Source: Flavobacterium sp. 5
GTDB taxonomy: Bacteria; Bacteroidota; Bacteroidia; Flavobacteriales; Flavobacteriaceae
Assembly (NCBI RefSeq): GCF_002813295.1
Contig: NZ_PHUE01000001.1
Span: forward strand, 620,001-684,000
Direction of reading: 5' to 3'
Length of the DNA: 64,000 nt
Shown: positions 62,943 to 64,000 of the stretch, piece after piece
How the letters are laid out: each line of letters begins with the position of its first letter
Position numbering within the stretch: the first letter of the stretch is position 1
Notes under the pieces: generated by a model
Seen by the model: only the letters and a program-made list of their open reading frames with translations
What the model was told of the DNA's origin: nothing
Databases searched by the model: none
Program-made: the position numbers and the translations under genes

Positions 62943-62973
62943 CAATCCGATTTCTAAAAATTACAAAAACAAC

Positions 62974-64000
62974 ATGAACATAATCATCCGAAGTGCCAAA
63001 ATTATAGATTCAAAAAGTTCGTTTAACAATCAAACTGTTGATCTTTTAATTGTTGATGGTTTAATAAAACAAATTGGAACAGCAATTCCCAACAATGATG
63101 ATATTGAAGAACTAAAACTAGACAATCTTCATATTTCTCAAGGATGGTTTGATAGTAGTGTTTCTCTTGGAGAGCCAGGCTTTGAAGATCGGGAAACCAT
63201 TGCCAATGGACTTGATGTTGCTGCCAAAAGTGGTTTTACTGCCATCGCATTACAACCTAACTCATACCCTGTTATAGACAACCAAGCCCAAGTAAATTTT
63301 GTAAAAAACAAAGCTAACGGTTTTGCTACGCAACTTTTCCCAATAGGTGCATTAACAAAAGGAAGTGAAGGCAAAGACATGGCTGAGTTGTATGATATGA
63401 AAAATTCTGGAGCTGTAGCTTTTGGTGATTATACAAAAAGTCTAGACAATGCCAATTTGCTTAAAATTGCATTACAATATGTTCAGGATTTTGATGGACT
63501 AGTTATTGCTTTCGCACAAGATGATAAAATAAAAGGGAATGGTGTTGCAAATGAAGGAATTGTTTCTACCCGATTGGGATTAAAAGGCATACCAGATTTA
63601 GCCGAAGAATTACAAATTGCCCGAAACTTATTTTTACTGGAATACACTGGAGGAAAATTACATATCCCTACTATTTCTTCGGCAAAATCAGTTCAATTAA
63701 TTAAAGAAGCTAAAGCAAAAGGATTAAATGTTACATGTAGTGTAGCTGTTCATCATTTAGTCTTGACAGATGAAAAATTGGAAGGTTTTGATACCCGTTT
63801 TAAAGTAACTCCTCCATTAAAAACCGAAACTGACAGACAAGCATTACTTAGCGGAATACTTGATGGTACGATTGATATAATCACTTCCGATCACAATCCA
63901 ATTGATATTGAACACAAAAAAATGGAATTTGATTTGGCTAAAAATGGAACAATCGGATTAGAAAGCGCTTTTGGATCTTTGGTGACTGTATTACCTTTGG
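62974..64000 (+). CDS. Dihydroorotase-like amidohydrolase lacking metal ligands (3' end outside window)
   Basis: The frame is open from the ATG at 62974 to the end of the window (at least 342 residues). The fold and gene-order motifs are those of dihydroorotases: N-terminal beta-sandwich (VDLLIVDGLIKQIG), then GWFDSSVSLGEPGFEDRE where active enzymes have D-x-H-x-H-x-R, and later HHLVLTDE and TSDHNP. Here His-x-His is Ser62-x-Ser64, the substrate Arg is Gly66, FAQDD replaces the usual HxED, and LHIPTISS lacks the second His. It thus should not bind zinc in the usual way and may be an inactive, structural homologue. It lies 31 bases after the BatA-type gene. Confidence 0.85.
   Translation, partial: MNIIIRSAKIIDSKSSFNNQTVDLLIVDGLIKQIGTAIPNNDDIEELKLDNLHISQGWFDSSVSLGEPGFEDRETIANGLDVAAKSGFTAIALQPNSYPVIDNQAQVNFVKNKANGFATQLFPIGALTKGSEGKDMAELYDMKNSGAVAFGDYTKSLDNANLLKIALQYVQDFDGLVIAFAQDDKIKGNGVANEGIVSTRLGLKGIPDLAEELQIARNLFLLEYTGGKLHIPTISSAKSVQLIKEAKAKGLNVTCSVAVHHLVLTDEKLEGFDTRFKVTPPLKTETDRQALLSGILDGTIDIITSDHNPIDIEHKKMEFDLAKNGTIGLESAFGSLVTVLPL

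Noticed and set aside
1..64000. tRNA, rRNA, CRISPR array, prophage or intact insertion sequence
   Set aside because: I looked for clover-leaf ends, repeated spacer patterns, integrase or transposase motifs and found none. A tool scan (tRNAscan-SE, ISfinder) would settle weak cases.

Overview
The window looks like a chromosomal segment of a Flavobacterium-type member of the Bacteroidota. The evidence is low GC, SusC/SusD pairs, signal peptides ending in QAQ or QN, T-rich TAnnTTTG promoter elements, and families typical of Flavobacteriia (TIGR02757, DUF6146, DUF6787, YaiO barrels, a LuxC-like reductase beside serC/serA). It carries about 48 protein genes and one clear pseudogene. I saw no tRNA, rRNA, CRISPR array, prophage or intact insertion sequence.

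Layout. (1) 1-13658 is a pectin utilisation locus: a SusC (cut by the window edge), SusD, an alpha/beta esterase, a DUF4861 protein, a GH105 unsaturated galacturonyl hydrolase, a GH43, a CE8 pectin methylesterase, a GH28 polygalacturonase and a CE12 rhamnogalacturonan acetylesterase. Fructose-1,6-bisphosphatase follows closely, which fits growth on galacturonate, where hexose phosphates must be made by gluconeogenesis. (2) 13659-20446, minus strand: topoisomerase IV A and B subunits with a 43-residue membrane micro-ORF between them, then nicotinate phosphoribosyltransferase and an FMN reductase. (3) 20766-23094: a secreted GH76-like mannanase and an aldose epimerase. (4) 23220-36155: housekeeping and mixed genes: YchF, an orphan TonB receptor, a methyltransferase, a dicluster ferredoxin, a LuxC-like acyl-CoA reductase, serC, serA, several small DUF proteins and a LolD-type ATPase. 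(5) 36338-45944, minus strand: a tight four-gene envelope operon (CsgG-like, LPP20-like lipoprotein, DUF6175, repeat protein), two lipoproteins, and a propeller histidine kinase with its LytTR regulator. (6) 46084-53125: a partly duplicated HEAT-repeat gene, then a 1267-residue fusion of a GT2 polysaccharide synthase, an LtaS-type phosphoglycerol-transferase domain and TPRs, then a YaiO barrel. Together these look like an exopolysaccharide assembly and export system. A DUF4838 surface protein and a lone receiver protein with a sigma-54-like upstream site follow. (7) 56757-64000: a propeller-like lipoprotein, a DEAD-box helicase, a lactonase, a BatA-type membrane protein, and a dihydroorotase homologue (cut by the window edge) that lacks its metal ligands.

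The observations I think most deserve a second look are the GT2-LtaS-TPR/YaiO system with its HEAT gene duplication, the structured dispersed repeat seen at 13718-13789 and 32314-32392, the four-gene CsgG-like operon, and the metal-ligand-less dihydroorotase.
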